NCBI GenBank assembly: GCA_006386115.1
Contig: VFIW01000151.1
Coordinates: 1 to 64,000 of the forward strand
Reading direction: 5' to 3'
Source: Globisporangium splendens
Lineage: Eukaryota; Oomycota; Peronosporomycetes; Pythiales; Pythiaceae
DNA: 64,000 nucleotides
This document shows, in pieces, positions 33,711 through 44,843 of the stretch (position 1 is its first letter; each line of letters begins with the position of its first letter). The position numbers and the translations under genes were made by a program. The notes under the pieces are model-generated. The model was not told where the DNA came from, did not search any database, and was given only the letters and a program-made list of their open reading frames with translations.

Positions 33711-36168
33711 TGCAGTCTATACTATGAAAAGCTGGTGGATGGGGAAAAAGCCCTTGTCGACGGTCTCGACAACATACATGACAAGGAGCGTGCAGCTGTC
33801 CTGCTGGTGAATACGCTGCGAAAACAACGAGGTACTAATCAAGAAGCAGTAGACGCCATTGAAGATGTCAAAAATCGATTCCTTCGAGTGTGCGGTATGG
33901 AAGAGCCATCAGTCCCAGACTGGTTTATATCTCGCGAGGATGTGGAGTTCAACGAGTGGAATCGAACTGAAGGTGACGCTGAAATCACGACGTACGAAGG
34001 TAAGTGGCTGAAGACCAAGGTGATCGTCGCAACATCACGACGGATGGACAAAAGCAAATTTCGGAATGTTGCAGATCGCTGGTACTCACTGAGTCACCCG
34101 AACGTGCGAAAGCTCTTCGGAGCTTGCCATATTGAGTCGAAGCCTTTCTTCGTGTACGAGTATGGGAAGCGACTACTGGATGTGCTGATAGAAAAGCAGC
34201 AATCCCCTTGGAAATATCTGTATGATGCGGCGCTTGGTGTTCAATTGCTCCATCAACGCAGCATTGTCCATGGTGATCTGCGATGCTCAAACATCGTTGT
34301 CGGTTTGGATGGTGTTGCAAAAGTTGGTGGGCTGGAATATCGCATGGATCATTATTACTTCTGGTTCGATACAGAACAAGCGGGTTGGGCTTCCCCTGAA
34401 CTACTTTCCGGTCAAGTCAAGTCTCTTTCGTCCGACATCTACGCGTTTGGAATGTGCATTTTGGAAGCGATTACTCTCAAGAGACCTTGGTTTCCGCTGG
34501 AATTATATGGATATTATCGAAATGTCAGACGTAGAAAACTCCCAGATCGCCCTGAAAGCTTTAGTGATGACCAGTGGGACTTGGTCACAAAGATGTGTGC
34601 ATACAAGTCTGCCGATCGCATATCGATCGGGTATGTTGTGCTTCAGTTCAAGAAATTTGTTGAGACGAGAAATTATCTCGTCCTGGTCGCCCATGATACA
34701 CACATTGAGGTACGTGACATATCACACTGTGAACAGCAACTGAGTTATTTTCCACCAACATTGCCTTTCTTTTTTCTTCGATATATACCAGCCATCAGAG
34801 TATGCAAGCATCGACACATTCCAGTTTCCACAGCTTGAGTTAAACACAATTCCAGTCAAGCTGCAAACGATTCGAGACCGATGTCAACAATTGCCTGAGT
34901 CCAAGTGGCTTGTCCGTGATGTGTGGCCAGCGCTAGAGTTTCTGTTCCACACCATGGTGTCACAACAAATACGGCCAACAGACACTGTTGCTGAGAAATA
35001 TTGTGCTGCCTTACGCAGTTTGGACCGATACCTGCGCACTACGTTGTCTGAAAAATCGACTGCTCACGCTGCCAGAAGTCGACAAGTCGCTGAGTCCCAC
35101 CACGTGATTTACGAAGAGCTGGATCGTTTGCTTGACATGGTGCATGTGAGTAAGAGCCACCCAATCCGGAGCTGGAAGCGCAGCGAAGCGAGCATCGATC
35201 AGCGGATTCTAAAGGATGCGAATTGTGTAAAAGCAAGCGCGATACCGGGAGCTGTGTCGCTGAAAATGTTCGGTTTATCAAGGACAGAACTTTGTGATGG
35301 CAGAACTGGTGACGAGCCTCAAGCTGTGCCAACGTGGTTCTTGCCTTTGCGAAAACTTCAATTCTCCTCTTCCAGCGAAATTGGACAAGGCGCGTTTGGA
35401 AAAGTGTATAAAGGTGTTTGGCTGGATACTCCGGTTGTGGTGAAGTTCATGGGGTACGAAGGCGACAGGGACACGATTTCCAACGAGCTCTTCCTTCACG
35501 AAGTACGAGTGTGGCATCGACTGAAGAAGCACCCGCACATTGTGGAGTTGTATGGTGCCTGCCACGTCGACAAGCGTTATTTTGTGTGTGAATACGCTTC
35601 GAATGGGGATCTGCGAGAGTATTTGAAGCGAGCTGGAAACGACCATTTGGTTTGGGATAAACTCTACGAGATCGCGCTCGGACTTGCGTACATGCATGGG
35701 TTGAGCGTCGTCCACAACGATCTCAAGTGCGACAACGTGCTCGTGGGTATGGATGGGAAGGCGAAGCTCATTGACTTTGGGCTGAGCGCGATCGTCGGCG
35801 ACTCTGAAATCATGGTGGATCCAAAGCTCATGGGAGCTATTCATTGGAAATCACCCGAGTATCTGGCTGGTGGGCGACCGTCGTTTGCCTCCGACGTGTA
35901 TTCGTTTGCAATGTGCATCCTAGAAACAGTCACGGGCGACATTCCGTGGGGGAGCAACGCGATTGGTGGTGTCGTCAAATATCGTGTGCAAAGAGGAAAC
36001 ATTCCACCGCGACCTGGAACGATGAACGACAAGCAGTGGAACCTGATTGCGTTGATGACAAAGCAGAATCCGTCCGAACGAGTGAGGATGACGTTTGTCG
36101 TGGACAAGCTGTTCGAGATCTCAGAAGCGGAAAAGAGTCGCGCTGCTGCAGGTCCAGGTGTCCCGTGA
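33711..36168 (+). CDS. Tandem pseudokinase-kinase (TKL-like), 5' end unclear
   Basis: Two exons, 33711-34709 and 34792-36168, joined by a phase-0 GT-AG intron of 82 bases; about 791 residues. The open frame begins after TGA 33708; the first ATG is 33897, so the 5' end probably comes from upstream exons. Kinase-like domain 1 (about 34000-34680) keeps HGDLRCSN, but the VAIK lysine region is degenerate (VIVATSRR) and DFG is replaced by VGG, a pseudokinase. Domain 2 (about 35370-36110) has GQGAFGKV, VVKF, HNDLKCDN, DFG and SPE, so it should be active; HND makes it non-RD. The domains share ordering and loop sequences, suggesting an internal duplication in which the first became a regulator. Together with the ankyrin array upstream it resembles oomycete ankyrin-TKL kinases. 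The substrate is unknown. Confidence 0.78.
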
Positions 36169-37743
36169 GTCCAATCATCTCTTTGCTTTCCTTGCCGAGT
36201 ACCAGTGCGACCACGTCTACAGATCAAAATCTTCCGTTTTAGATATTGCATGATTCTGCATACTCGTTTTTCTCATCTGGCAAGTACAGTGTATGGATGC
36301 ATGACGAAAAGAAAAAGCGCATTGAAAAACGAATAAATCCTTTATGTGTGTGTGTGTATTTGTTTCCTTGGTCCGTCAACTCGACGTCAGATGCTTTGAA
36401 TGAAGAAAAAGTGTATCCTTTTCTGGTTTTCATGTACGGCGCGTCTGATATACATGATCAGACATATCATACTCATCTAAAACGACTGCTGCTACTGCAT
36501 TTGAACTCCACAACACTGCATGTGCGAAACGAAAAACTCCTGTGGAGCGCGAGGCTAAGCAATAACCCAGCTCGCACACTCTCGATGGCACTGACTCAAT
36601 GAAGCATGGTTTTCAAATTGACAAACATGACGCTCGCAGATGGTACGCTCCATTATCCAATGCCTGTAGATGCAATCACGCACAAACGCGCCGCACTTCA
36701 CGCTGTCCTTGGAAAGCCTCACAGTAGCACTGCGGCTCAACGACAACAACAACAAAAGAGTAACACACGCGCACTTGATCCAGTAGCAGCAGCAGGCGTC
36801 AATCAATCAACATCCATGCGCTAAAGGCAGTACAACACATACTGTATAAGAAAAAGCAGGTTGCCTGCATCAGGCTTCGTCCCACGAGATCACCTGCCTT
36901 TCTCTTCTGCTGTTCACTCTTCTCACTTGTCCCTGGAATGCAAAGCACTCCACTTGGTCCACAACCATGCGCACACAAGGCGCACACACGACTGAAGGCA
37001 TCACGTCGCAGTGTCAGCAATGCGCACTCCCTCGACGCTGACGGTTGTGTGTGCATTTACTCATCCATCCGCGCACACGCAGCGAGCAAGACGCGCAATC
37101 GCATCACCCATTGGTCTGCGACGTGTGTGGCCATTTGAAAATGGTGAGTGGACGAGCGTCACTCCTTGTCACTCTTTCGAACGAATGTTGCACAACCTGG
37201 ACGCATTTTCGCAAATGGAGCGCTCAGCAACACACAAGACGTCGTCAACTAAGATGATGACGACGTCTTCTCTTCTCCCATGACAACAGCAGCAGCAGCA
37301 GCATCCGAGAGCGAAGGAGTGAGTGAATGCGAGCACCACTATGAGCAGCAGCGGAGCGTCCAGTGCGTTTGGCGAGCGCGATACTCCAAGCGATACTCCA
37401 AGAGGTACGTCGAGCGCCGTTCACTCTTTATTTTCCCTCACTTGGTGTGGTACTACAACGCGTAAATGGCTCTAATTATCAGTGCGATTAGGTTGTCGGA
37501 TGTCTTGTGCCAATGTGTCTGTGGTTTAGGAGCAGCTGCACGTGTGCGTACGCAAATATCAACTGCTACACGCACTAAACGATTGCTGTTGCCGACAAAC
37601 GCATCGAAAACTCCACAGAAGGCGATGCCGAGATCTTGACGACGTTGTCTGCATTCGGCTCCAACGCGCTTCTGTAACTCGCACTCTCGAATTGCTCTCC
37701 ATTACGCGTCCCACCGATCCTCAACCAGTATCGATCGCTGGCG
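36169..37743. other. Intergenic
   Basis: 1.6 kb without a believable gene. A short TG microsatellite lies at about 36344-36357. No splice-compatible extension of the LRR fragment downstream was found. Confidence 0.45.
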
Positions 37744-38049
37744 ATGCTAGAGATTTACAACTCCACCATATTCGAGTGGCTGGACAGTGCCTTCATCTCT
37801 ATTCGCACACATCTGAGTCTGCAACGATTGAACATCGTGCAAACACATTTGTCGTCCGTCCCAAATGCGTTGCTCCACGAATCGCCTGTCGTGGTCGTCA
37901 ATCTGATCGCGACGAATCTCACAACTCTACCACCAGAGATCAGCTCCAGCTGGAAAGTGCTCAAGCATTTCAACATGGAGCACGGAGGTTTGCGCGAAAT
38001 CCCCTCTGTGATCGCTTCGTTCACAACTCTTGAGCGCTTATCATGCTGA
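37744..38049 (+). pseudogene. LRR protein fragment
   Basis: An open frame of 101 codons begins MLEIYNSTIFEWLDSAF and contains LRR-like lines such as LSLQRLNIVQTHLSSVPNAL, NLTTLPPEI and GLREIPSVIASFTTLERL. The order and wording resemble the extracellular LRR segment of a large oomycete multi-domain LRR family, from general memory. There is no signal peptide, no further LRR and no kinase. Stops follow immediately in all frames of the continuing trace. It is best read as a fragment of a dead gene, not related in exon layout to the receptor kinase at 16.7 kb. Confidence 0.45.
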
Positions 38050-39099
38050 CGTTCCATCATGGATCGACGATGCGACGACGGGAGACTCGACGCCACCCTC
38101 CCACTGCGTCTGGCACTGACACGTCGTTCTGCGAGCGCCAACTGAGCATGCAACAAGCCGACGCGTGCTCCAATGTGACTCCTGTGTCCATCAAGTGCGT
38201 GAAACCCAGTCATCGCGTCACTGGGTTCTACTCGCTCGCCACTACCGCCAAGCTCATTGTGCTCACACAATCACATCATGGCGTCAGTCGAAATGTTGCT
38301 GTTCCAAATGCATACTGAAATGAAGTGTGCACATGTCACAACTCTGAATGTTGCAAGCATCATTATCGTAAACTCAGTTCTTCAACTTTCTGTGCTCTAA
38401 CAAAATATTCGACGGTCGTTCTTGGTTGTCGATAACATACTGGTTTAAGTGATGCCACTCTGCATTTTCTCTGAAGAGCCGCGTGACAAAAGCGCGATTA
38501 CACACACTCACTTCAACCAGTTGGCGCACAAATTCCAAGTGCAAAGCGGCAGAGACCCTTCCCCATACATCATTCTTCTCGAAAGAAAACCCAAACGGGC
38601 ACGCAAGATTGAAGTGACCATCACTCCGCCCACCTCGAATGCAGAGGAAACGCAGAGAAACGGACGCCTCGCCATTCCGCACTCCCATTCTTCCTTTTAA
38701 ACGACGGCAACGAACAGGCGCGAGAGTGATTGTCCTGCGGTTTCCTTCAAGATTTGTGCAGCGACGCTCAGTGTATTTCCTTTCCCCTCATTTGCGCATT
38801 CCGCACTCGCTGCGGAAGCGGAAGGAAACGACCGCTTCATCGCATCGCATACAAACAGGTGAGCGAACGGCGCGATCGATCGCACTGTCAGTTGCTCGGC
38901 AGCATATTTATATCCGTCATCCGCGTCTCGTGTGTTCAGCGGTTGGTGGCGAGCGTTTGTCCCCGTTGCCGAGTCGATCGAAGGCAAAGAGTCGTTCGTG
39001 TGGGTGGAGTTTCAGTTTTCGATCGATCGGAAGCCACGAAAACGCACACTAGCTTCCATCCAACGACCAAATAGGAGCAATCGCCAACGCGTCGCGAGG
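38050..39099. other. Intergenic, upstream of the Kelch gene
   Basis: No gene was recognised. The stretch should contain the Kelch gene promoter. The Kelch frame is open upstream of ATG 39100 to about 38932 but holds no in-frame ATG. Confidence 0.45.
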
Positions 39100-41167
39100 A
39101 TGAAAGAAGTGAGCGGAAATTGTGCGAGTATGGGGATGGAAGTGCGGTCGTGGACGAAATTGAATCCGCAGGGAGATGCATACAGTCCGCGCACTGGACA
39201 CACAGTCACGCGCAATGGTGAGAGTCATGAATAGTTGTTCTCAAGCAACCTTCGCTGCTTTTCACTCGAGAGACTGATCACGTTGTGTTTGTGAATAGAT
39301 GGCTGCGTGTATGTGTTTGGTGGCACTGATCGACGCAGAAGGCAGCAGGATCTGTTCCAGTTTGATATTGGTAAAATAATGCTGCGTTTGCTGGATAGAC
39401 ATTTATCTCGGATGTATTTCTGATTCGTGATTCGTTTGGCGCAGAGTCAAGCTCATGGTCACAAGTTCAGACTCGCGGAGCATTGCCTCCACGACGATCT
39501 GGAGCGCTTGGTGTTGTTGACGCCAATAAGATGTATATCTTCGGAGGATACGATGGACGTGATGGCAACTACTTCAATGATCTATTCTACTTCAATTTCG
39601 GTACGAAATGGATGCATTTCATGCTGCTGTGCTTGATAGCCGATATATGACTCAATTGCTGGCATCGACTGCAGAATCGCAACGATGGGACGAGATGCCA
39701 AGCATAGTCGGGGATCGCCCTGAAGCCAGAACAGATCACATCATGGTCTTGCACTCATTGTGCATTTATATCTTTGGCGGATACAACGGATCCTGCAGAT
39801 TCAACGATTTGTGCGCGTACTCTGTCGAGAAAAAGAGATGGCATCGCATTGAAGCGAATGGATCTATTCCATCTAGACGATTTGGGCATAGTGGCGTTGT
39901 GCATACTGCAAGCAACCGATTGATCGTTTTTGGAGGCTGGGACGGACGTGACACACTGAATGATTTGTTCGAGTTCAACTTCGTGACAAATGAATGGAAG
40001 AAGATGGAAACGCGAGGAACAAGCCCACCACACCGCTATCGCCACACTGCTGTTATTTTCGGCGATAATATGTTTGTCTTCGGCGGCGTTGACAAGGCTC
40101 ACAGCCGATTTAACGATCTTCAGCGGTTGGATTTACGTGAGTACACACGTTATACCCTGACGAGTTGATGGTGTTCACAGCCTAACGATGCTGATCTTGT
40201 ATACTGCAGTCACGAACACGTGGAGCGAGGTTTGCACAACAGGAAGCATTCCAAGCAGCCGAACATTCCATCGCGCGGTTGTTGTCGGGAGCAAAATGTA
40301 CCTGCTGGGAGGATATGATGGAACTGATCGATTGCAAGATCTCTATGCTATTGATGTTGGTAAGTGAACCCGGCAAATCTATGTCCTATCTGTCCGCTCA
40401 CTTTTTTTTTCTTTTCATGTTGCAATCCATAGGCGCACTTTCACCACCGCCTTTGGTTGATATTTGCTCCGAATATATCCGACGGAACACAGATGCCATT
40501 TTGGATGTCACGACATTCAAAGGAGTTCCTTCAGGTATGCACAATATTCATACACGCAGCTCGATGTCCAACAGTTGCAACTGATTGTAGTCTTGTCGCT
40601 GTGATTGTTTGCAGACGTATTGGACCACGTGATTTTCAAGCGCGATGGCGAGAGCCACCTTCGGGGGAAGTGCAAAGTGTGTCGGTCTGGACGATGCTGT
40701 GTCTATCGTGTTCGAAAAGACGACACCCCAGCAACGGAGAACTCGCCTCCCGCCAACCGAGACAAGAACGACACCAACCAGAAGAAGGAATATGTGTGTT
40801 TGTGCGGCCACTCCAACTATCATCATGAACTGATCGATGAGTCAAGTACGTCACTGAACAATGCTGCTGGACCATTGAGTCTGCTTTTCTAACGCAAGTT
40901 TGGATGTTTGTCACCACAGAGCTTTACGGGAAGAAGCCAGTGGACTCGACATCGACCAAAGGTGAGCGATTCTATGAGATTGTTTACAGTGATGCCAAGA
41001 AAACGTGACTCTAATGTGTGTTTCCCTTTCCAGTCTTGATGCTCTGTGGATCCATTTACAAGCGACTGTTTGACACCAGCTCATCTTCATCATCATATTT
41101 ACTGGGTTCGCCAACCAGTCGTTTCTCGGAAGACAGCAACATCAGTGGAAAAGAGTGCTCGACCTAG
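39100..41167 (+). CDS. Kelch-repeat protein with Cys-rich C-terminus, nine exons
   Basis: Exons: 39100-39217, 39299-39370, 39445-39600, 39675-40136, 40210-40359, 40433-40534, 40615-40845, 40920-40961, 41034-41167; 488 residues. All eight introns are GT-AG and phase 1. Residues about 15-310 form about six Kelch units with the hallmarks R-x-GH, VFGG or IFGG, and W, for example MYIFGGYDGRDGNYFNDLF and LIVFGGWDGRDTLNDLFEF; six units fit one beta-propeller. The C-terminal part has VDICSEYIRRNTDAILDVTT and then CKVCRSGRCC followed by YVCLCGHSNYHHEL, a Cys/His set that could bind metal. The propeller suggests a cytosolic adaptor of the LZTR1/RanGEF-like Kelch group, but no BTB domain is visible. Inner exon ends coincide with propeller blade ends. 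The start is the first ATG in the open frame. Confidence 0.88.
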
Positions 41168-41778
41168 TCTCTCAGGCTCGATAGAAGAGCATCCACGAGA
41201 AGACAAAGGTCCTCGTATTCCAGTATGAAAGTGCATTGACTAACTATCCCAACAACATTATTAACCAGACAGCCTTCCTATCTTAGAAACACCCATCAAT
41301 GAACAGCGCTTCGAGCTCGCACAAAGGCATCGATCGACTCGGACGAATTCTACCGTTTTGTTCTGCTCGTGCTTGACTTGCATTGGCACGACGAGGGCTT
41401 CTCGAAGAGACGCCAGACACAATTTTCGATCGTCGTTACCCACAGCATCCAATGACGCTTTTTTTGTATTGCCACCCACTTGTGGGTAAAAAAAGCAGTT
41501 TTACCGAATGTACCCACCGGACACCACTCCACCATTGGCTGTAAACCACACGTCCTTCCCTTTACCACATCATCATTGGCCATAAAGCGTGATTTTTCTT
41601 GAACTACACGAAAGAGAGATGGAGTGTGAGGACAAGAGACGATCCAGCGAGCGCCAGTTGAACGCCGACTGGCTGCATGACAGAATATTCATTCTCTGCG
41701 CCATCTACGAGAGCGAAGCCAGCGCACAGGACACGCCGTCGCACACCGCCACCAGCACATTCACACAGTCAGACAGAA
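41168..41778. other. Intergenic with possible promoter motifs
   Basis: No gene is seen. GTACCCA at 41510 and CCATTGGCT at 41532 lie upstream of the GPI-type gene. Just before them, GTGGGTAAAA and TTTTACCGAATG form a loose inverted repeat around 41480-41510. Confidence 0.4.
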
Positions 41779-42183
41779 ATGAACGCGTTCAAGCTGCTCG
41801 CCGTTGCGCTCGCCGTCGTGTGCAGCGCTGCGTCCGCGCAGACCAGCACGTCGGGGTCGGTGGGCTCCGAGTCGCTCCTGGACCTCGTCAAGGCGGCGCA
41901 GGCCGCTGCAGCCGAGAACCCCGACCTCGCGATCCTCTTCCAGGGCATCGGCGACGTCTCGAAGCTCACGGAAGCGCAGCTCACCAAGTTGGTGAAGGAC
42001 ATTCTGGACGTCACGGGCGTCTCGGGCTCGTCGTCCGGGAGCTTGAGCTCGACCGCAGGCGTGGCGCCGACGCCGTCCACAACTGGCGTCGTGACACCCA
42101 CCGGCAAGAGCGCTGCGTCCTCATTCACAGTCGCGCCCGCCATCACCGTCGCTGCCGTCAGTGTCGTGTACATGCTGCAGTAA
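41779..42183 (+). CDS. Small secreted Ser/Thr-rich protein, probable GPI anchor
   Basis: 134 residues from ATG 41779; the frame opens earlier but the signal peptide starts here (MNAFKLLAVALAVVCSAASA). A short helical domain follows (SLLDLVKAAQAAAAENPDLA ... LTKLVKDILDV), then a Ser/Thr/Gly/Pro-rich stem and a C-terminal hydrophobic run (FTVAPAITVAAVSVVYMLQ) with small residues just before it, the pattern of a GPI-attachment signal. The mature protein should be an O-glycosylated surface protein. No enzyme motif is seen and there are no cysteines outside the signal peptide. Two similar genes lie downstream on the same strand (42879, 44844), so this is the first member of a small cluster of secreted proteins that ends with the AA17-like enzyme. 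Family name unknown to me. Confidence 0.78.
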   Translation: MNAFKLLAVALAVVCSAASAQTSTSGSVGSESLLDLVKAAQAAAAENPDLAILFQGIGDVSKLTEAQLTKLVKDILDVTGVSGSSSGSLSSTAGVAPTPSTTGVVTPTGKSAASSFTVAPAITVAAVSVVYMLQ

Positions 42184-42878
42184 ATACACAGGAAGAAGGG
42201 GAGCGAGAGCAGAGCCTCAAGTGGAGAAACCAGTCGTGTGGCGTGTATTATGAGGGCTGTGAGTCTGTCGTTTTTCCATCGTATGCGCATGGTAGACACA
42301 CGCCTTAAAGAGGGCTCTCCGTTCATGTGAGTAAAGAGCTCTCGCATATATTTCTTTTTGATGCATGTTGTTGTTCTTTTGTTGGTAATGAAAAGGAGAA
42401 TGGCAGCAACACTGGCGCTGTTTTGTGACTGTTTGTATACATTTGCGTCATGTTGATGCGGTTTGCACAACCTTCACACTGCACAGCAGCGTCATTTAGG
42501 CGTTCACACAGTGCAGTCCATCCTCAAATCACACACACGCACACACACACATGGGGCCAGTTCCGTCCCTCTCTGTCCATAAAATGGAAACCCCTCTGTC
42601 CCACTTTGCACTGATTGGAATCACTTCCAAGTTCATGGATCGACAGCATTAATTCTCACATTCCGTGCTATCCATTGGCTAAAATGACAATAAAGCATTT
42701 TCATTGGTGGAAAAGATCTTGACAAAAAGTACCCAGACGCTCACTTGCCCTTTTTCTATTGGGAACCTTCCGTCCATCAGCGCGATGCACTCGTTCATGC
42801 GCTACCACACTCCATTCCTCTAGTGCTTTTGCCATCGCACAGAGACGCCAGCAAGCTCCAGACTACATTCTCTAGACG
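42184..42878. other. Intergenic with possible promoter motifs
   Basis: No gene is seen. CCATTGGCT at 42672, a second ATTGG near 42702 and GTACCCA at 42729 precede the next gene by about 150-210 bases, the same combination as before the previous gene. Confidence 0.4.
42528..42551. repeat. (CA)n microsatellite
   Basis: A run of CA units with one CG interruption, about 330 bases before the second GPI-type gene. Confidence 0.8.
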
Positions 42879-43313
42879 ATGACCCGGTTCGCGCGTGTGT
42901 GCCTGGCGCTTGCGCTCTTCGTCGGCGCGACCGACAGCAGCAGCTCCAGCGTCTCGAGTGCCTGGGAGCAGGACTGCAAGCAGTGGATCGAGCAGATCCG
43001 CGCACAGGCTGCAGGCAGCGCCGAGATCAAGGTCGCGCAGTTCGAGGCCGCGATCGCCGCGGCCGTCGCCGAGGGCACCCCCGAGGAAGACCTCATGAAG
43101 CTCGCGTACGACTTTTTCGACGCGCTCGAGCAGGACCCCAACTTCACGGGCTTCAGCGAGGTCACCAAAGTGTCGACGGCGGCCACTGAGCAACCAGCGT
43201 CGACGACAGCGCCTCCTGCTGCGACCACGGACAGCGCTGCAGGCACCAGCAGTCGAACGCTCGCGTCTGTGTCCACAGTCGCCATTCTTGTGGCTGGATA
43301 TGTGGCTCTGTAA
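42879..43313 (+). CDS. Small secreted Ser/Thr-rich protein, probable GPI anchor
   Basis: 144 residues from ATG 42879. The signal peptide is MTRFARVCLALALFVGATDS with a Ser run after it. The mature N-terminal domain is helical (WEQDCKQWIEQIRAQAAGSA; EEDLMKLAYDFFDALEQDPN), then a Thr/Ala/Pro-rich stem and a C-terminal hydrophobic tail (ASVSTVAILVAGYVAL) consistent with GPI attachment. Domain plan and size match the neighbours at 41779 and 44844, although the helical domains share little sequence, so common descent is plausible but old. The DxxFxxLExDPNF line resembles SDPAFASV in the third protein. Coding third positions are strongly GC-rich. A cell-surface role is inferred. Confidence 0.78.
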   Translation: MTRFARVCLALALFVGATDSSSSSVSSAWEQDCKQWIEQIRAQAAGSAEIKVAQFEAAIAAAVAEGTPEEDLMKLAYDFFDALEQDPNFTGFSEVTKVSTAATEQPASTTAPPAATTDSAAGTSSRTLASVSTVAILVAGYVAL

Positions 43314-44843
43314 ACGTCACTCTCCTCCAAAGGAATCGTTGGATATGAAACTCATGCAGGTAGCATTCTCTTTTTTGTTTTCAAATAAGCTATCAATCTA
43401 ATGCAAGTTGTGTACATACACATCTCGTGCCTGCTGCCTAGGAAGCATGCTCAAAACGAAACTGAAGCTCCCAGAATCACTACATTTTACAAGCAATCTG
43501 CTGTTGTTTGTCGCCACACAGTCAGCCAGACCCCATACTTGGCCGATGCTGCGTGTTGATCGCCACTCTCATTGTGCTCAAGACGCTTTCTCGATGTTGC
43601 CGATTTGACTGTGCAGCTTTTGCTATGTGTCCTCAGATCTAAAATTACAGGATTCGGACAACTTGACTCTTCTGTTCTCCACCAACAGAGATCGAAATTG
43701 CTCTCCAGCAATACTCAGTGCAGTATATTGTCTGCAATACATTAAATTGTCATCGAAAATGAAAGTACTGATATCAGATACGACCAGTTACTCTCTGAAT
43801 GCTCTCAGACGATTAACCGTTTGGACTTGCTGGTTGATGTTAACCGAATCAATTTGAAGTTGCTCTTTTGGCACAATAGCAGCGACCAACTTGACACCAA
43901 GATGCACGAGTTCCATTGTCAGAGTTGGCACGTGAGCTCTTGAGCGTATGAAAGTGGTAATGATGCCCAAACCTTCAGATTTGACTGCATAATGCGGTCG
44001 CCATTTGGTCAAATTCATAATAAGAGCACCTCAAGTACTTTCTAGAAGGACACGTTGCTCAACTGGAGTGCCCGCAATGTGCATTCCATCGGAAAATTCC
44101 ATCCGAATATGCCACGTGGTGTGCACATAAAGCACGAAGCACTCGCGGAGAGTGGATCACCTAGTGCTGGTTGTACTGCACATCAGCATGATCCAAACGC
44201 ATGTCCTCATTATTGTCTCCAACTCATCGAGATGAGAGGAGAATAAGAGAAATATACACAACAAAAAGAAGACCGCATCGCACGCACCGATTCCACAGCT
44301 CTTCAACGTGACAACTTTGCTGAAATGGATGCTTTGATCGATCTTACATCAGTGCATCGACCACGTTTCAGCTCATCTTGTGTGTCATCTGCATGAACTG
44401 GTTGAGTACAACTACCATTCTTCCAGCGATCACATGTCGAAAGTGAACCCATCTCCGCTCCCCAGTGATTGGCTGAACCAAAGATTTGCTGGCACCAGTG
44501 CGACCAATGCAACGCGCGACTCGTCTCAATGTCACCAACTCATGCCAAGGGATGTACCACCAAACGCCACCAAGAATCCACGGCCATTTGTAGAGTGTCC
44601 ATCAAGTGAAAAGAGCTCTTCGTGTCAACGTACCTCACCCGACCTTCAAGTTACTTGGCTTCCTCCCACGCACGCATGCACGAATAATAGTCGCTCTTCT
44701 TCGTATCGGTGTAGCCAGCACGGCAGGAGCTTTGGGTGGTGGCCAGACTGAGTCACTGAGCTGTTCTCATTCTTCAAATTCTCTTCTGTCCGGCATCAGC
44801 ACTTGCAAGCGACGTCAATGCCCACAGAAACAAGTCAATCATC
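43314..44843. other. Intergenic with decayed coding traces
   Basis: No intact gene. At 43788-44018 both strands carry readable frames and neither can be trusted. The minus strand reads GIITTFIRSRAHVPTLTMEL and VHLGVKLVAAIVPKEQLQID over 76 codons. The rest looks empty. Confidence 0.35.
43788..44018 (-). pseudogene. Short open frame, possible gene remnant
   Basis: 76 codons on the minus strand with natural-looking composition (FIRSRAHVPTLTMELVHLGV; AIVPKEQLQIDSVNINQQ) and no recognisable family. It has no companion exons that I can find. The opposite strand also reads openly here (LLVDVNRINLKLLFWHNSS), so even the strand is uncertain. Probably a piece of a decayed gene. Confidence 0.2.

Noticed and set aside
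34891..36168. Second kinase as an independent gene
   Set aside because: The pseudokinase frame splices into it at 34709/34792 in phase 0 with good GT-AG signals, and the joined linker is continuous.
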